DNA from: Candidatus Nanopelagicales bacterium
GTDB taxonomy: Bacteria > Actinomycetota > Actinomycetes > S36-B12 > CAIYMF01
Assembly (NCBI GenBank): GCA_025351185.1
Contig: JANXWJ010000027.1
Location: 1-51,816 of the forward strand
Direction: 5' to 3'
DNA length: 51,816 nucleotides
The position numbers and the translations under genes are program-made. Below are positions 51,735 to 51,816 of this stretch, piece after piece (within the stretch, counting starts at the first letter, position 1; each line of letters begins with the position of its first letter). The notes beneath the pieces are model-generated. The model did no database searches. It was not told the DNA's origin and was given only the letters and a program-made list of their open reading frames with translations.

Positions 51735-51816
51735 CTGACGACACCCGTGACCCGGCCGCACCCGACCACCCCGAGACCGTCCTGTCCGACGTCGGCCCAG
51801 CCGGCCTCGACACCGG
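51731..51816 (+). CDS. Anti-sigma factor (RsmA-like), start only
   Basis: GTG 51731 overlaps the sigM stop by four bases. Twenty-eight codons are present before the window ends, reading TDDTRDPAAPDHPETVLSDV and so on, an acidic disordered start. Assigned from position: sigM is followed by its anti-sigma gene in actinobacteria. Confidence 0.5.
   Translation, partial: MTDDTRDPAAPDHPETVLSDVGPAGLDT

Noticed and set aside
1-51816. CRISPR array, prophage, integrative element or oriC itself
   Set aside because: No regularly spaced repeats, integrase, transposase or DnaA-box cluster of origin size was found; gene order suggests oriC lies outside.

Overview
The window is high-GC DNA from an Actinomycetota chromosome. 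Gene order points to the replication-origin-proximal arm. The block rpsF-ssb-rpsR-rplI-dnaB (13.9-19.6 kb), the block glycosyltransferase / class A PBP / DUF5318 / PadR / ino1 (30.7-37.3 kb) and the block cca / NUDIX / DUF6049 / murJ / pseudokinase / sigM (41-51.8 kb) follow the arrangement known from Streptomyces coelicolor and, split around oriC, from Mycobacterium tuberculosis. The family is probably Nocardioidaceae or a relative; that is inferred from gene content, not proven.

Layout. 0-2.6 kb: minus-strand cydA-cydB-cydD, a cytochrome bd oxidase with the start of its assembly exporter. 2.9-6.3 kb: an EamA transporter, a double PQ-loop membrane protein, a secreted protein, a lipoprotein and a glyoxalase-type fragment. 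6.6-9.3 kb: a two-subunit 3-oxoacid CoA-transferase and a HisC-type aminotransferase. 9.4-12.9 kb: a membrane SpoIIE-type phosphatase, a DUF2510 membrane protein and a VOC protein. 12.9-15.3 kb: a double-hotdog thioesterase and dnaB. 15.8-17.7 kb: a MATE transporter and a low-molecular-weight phosphatase. 17.8-19.6 kb: rplI, rpsR, ssb, rpsF. 19.8-24.0 kb: a PadR-ATPase-permease operon. 24.1-28.7 kb: a PatB/MalY-type aminotransferase, exonuclease III, and a FemX-like transferase next to an alanine-racemase-like protein. 28.9-30.6 kb: a SigE-type ECF sigma factor with a membrane partner. 30.7-37.3 kb: envelope genes and ino1. 37.5-40.9 kb: an MFS transporter and three small or unknown proteins. 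41-51.8 kb: the cca-to-sigM block, cut in its anti-sigma gene.

Two sequence-level signals run through the window. First, many genes lack a Shine-Dalgarno sequence and instead have a TANNNT-like -10 hexamer 6-8 nt before the start codon, the signature of leaderless transcripts; this decided several starts. Second, three ECF-type promoters (GGAA[AC]C, 16-17 nt, CGTC) precede a lipoprotein, the class A PBP and the GT87-like glycosyltransferase. They link envelope genes to an extracytoplasmic-stress sigma factor, possibly the sigM encoded at the right end.

Much of the window serves the cell envelope: PBP, MurJ, pseudokinase, NlpC/P60 hydrolase, FemX/alanine-racemase-like pair, inositol phosphate synthase and polyprenol-type glycosyltransferase. 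Gene ends are marked by strong palindromes. One 61-bp palindrome occurs twice with identical 19-bp arms, both times between convergent genes. I found no CRISPR array, rRNA, convincing tRNA, complete insertion sequence or prophage.
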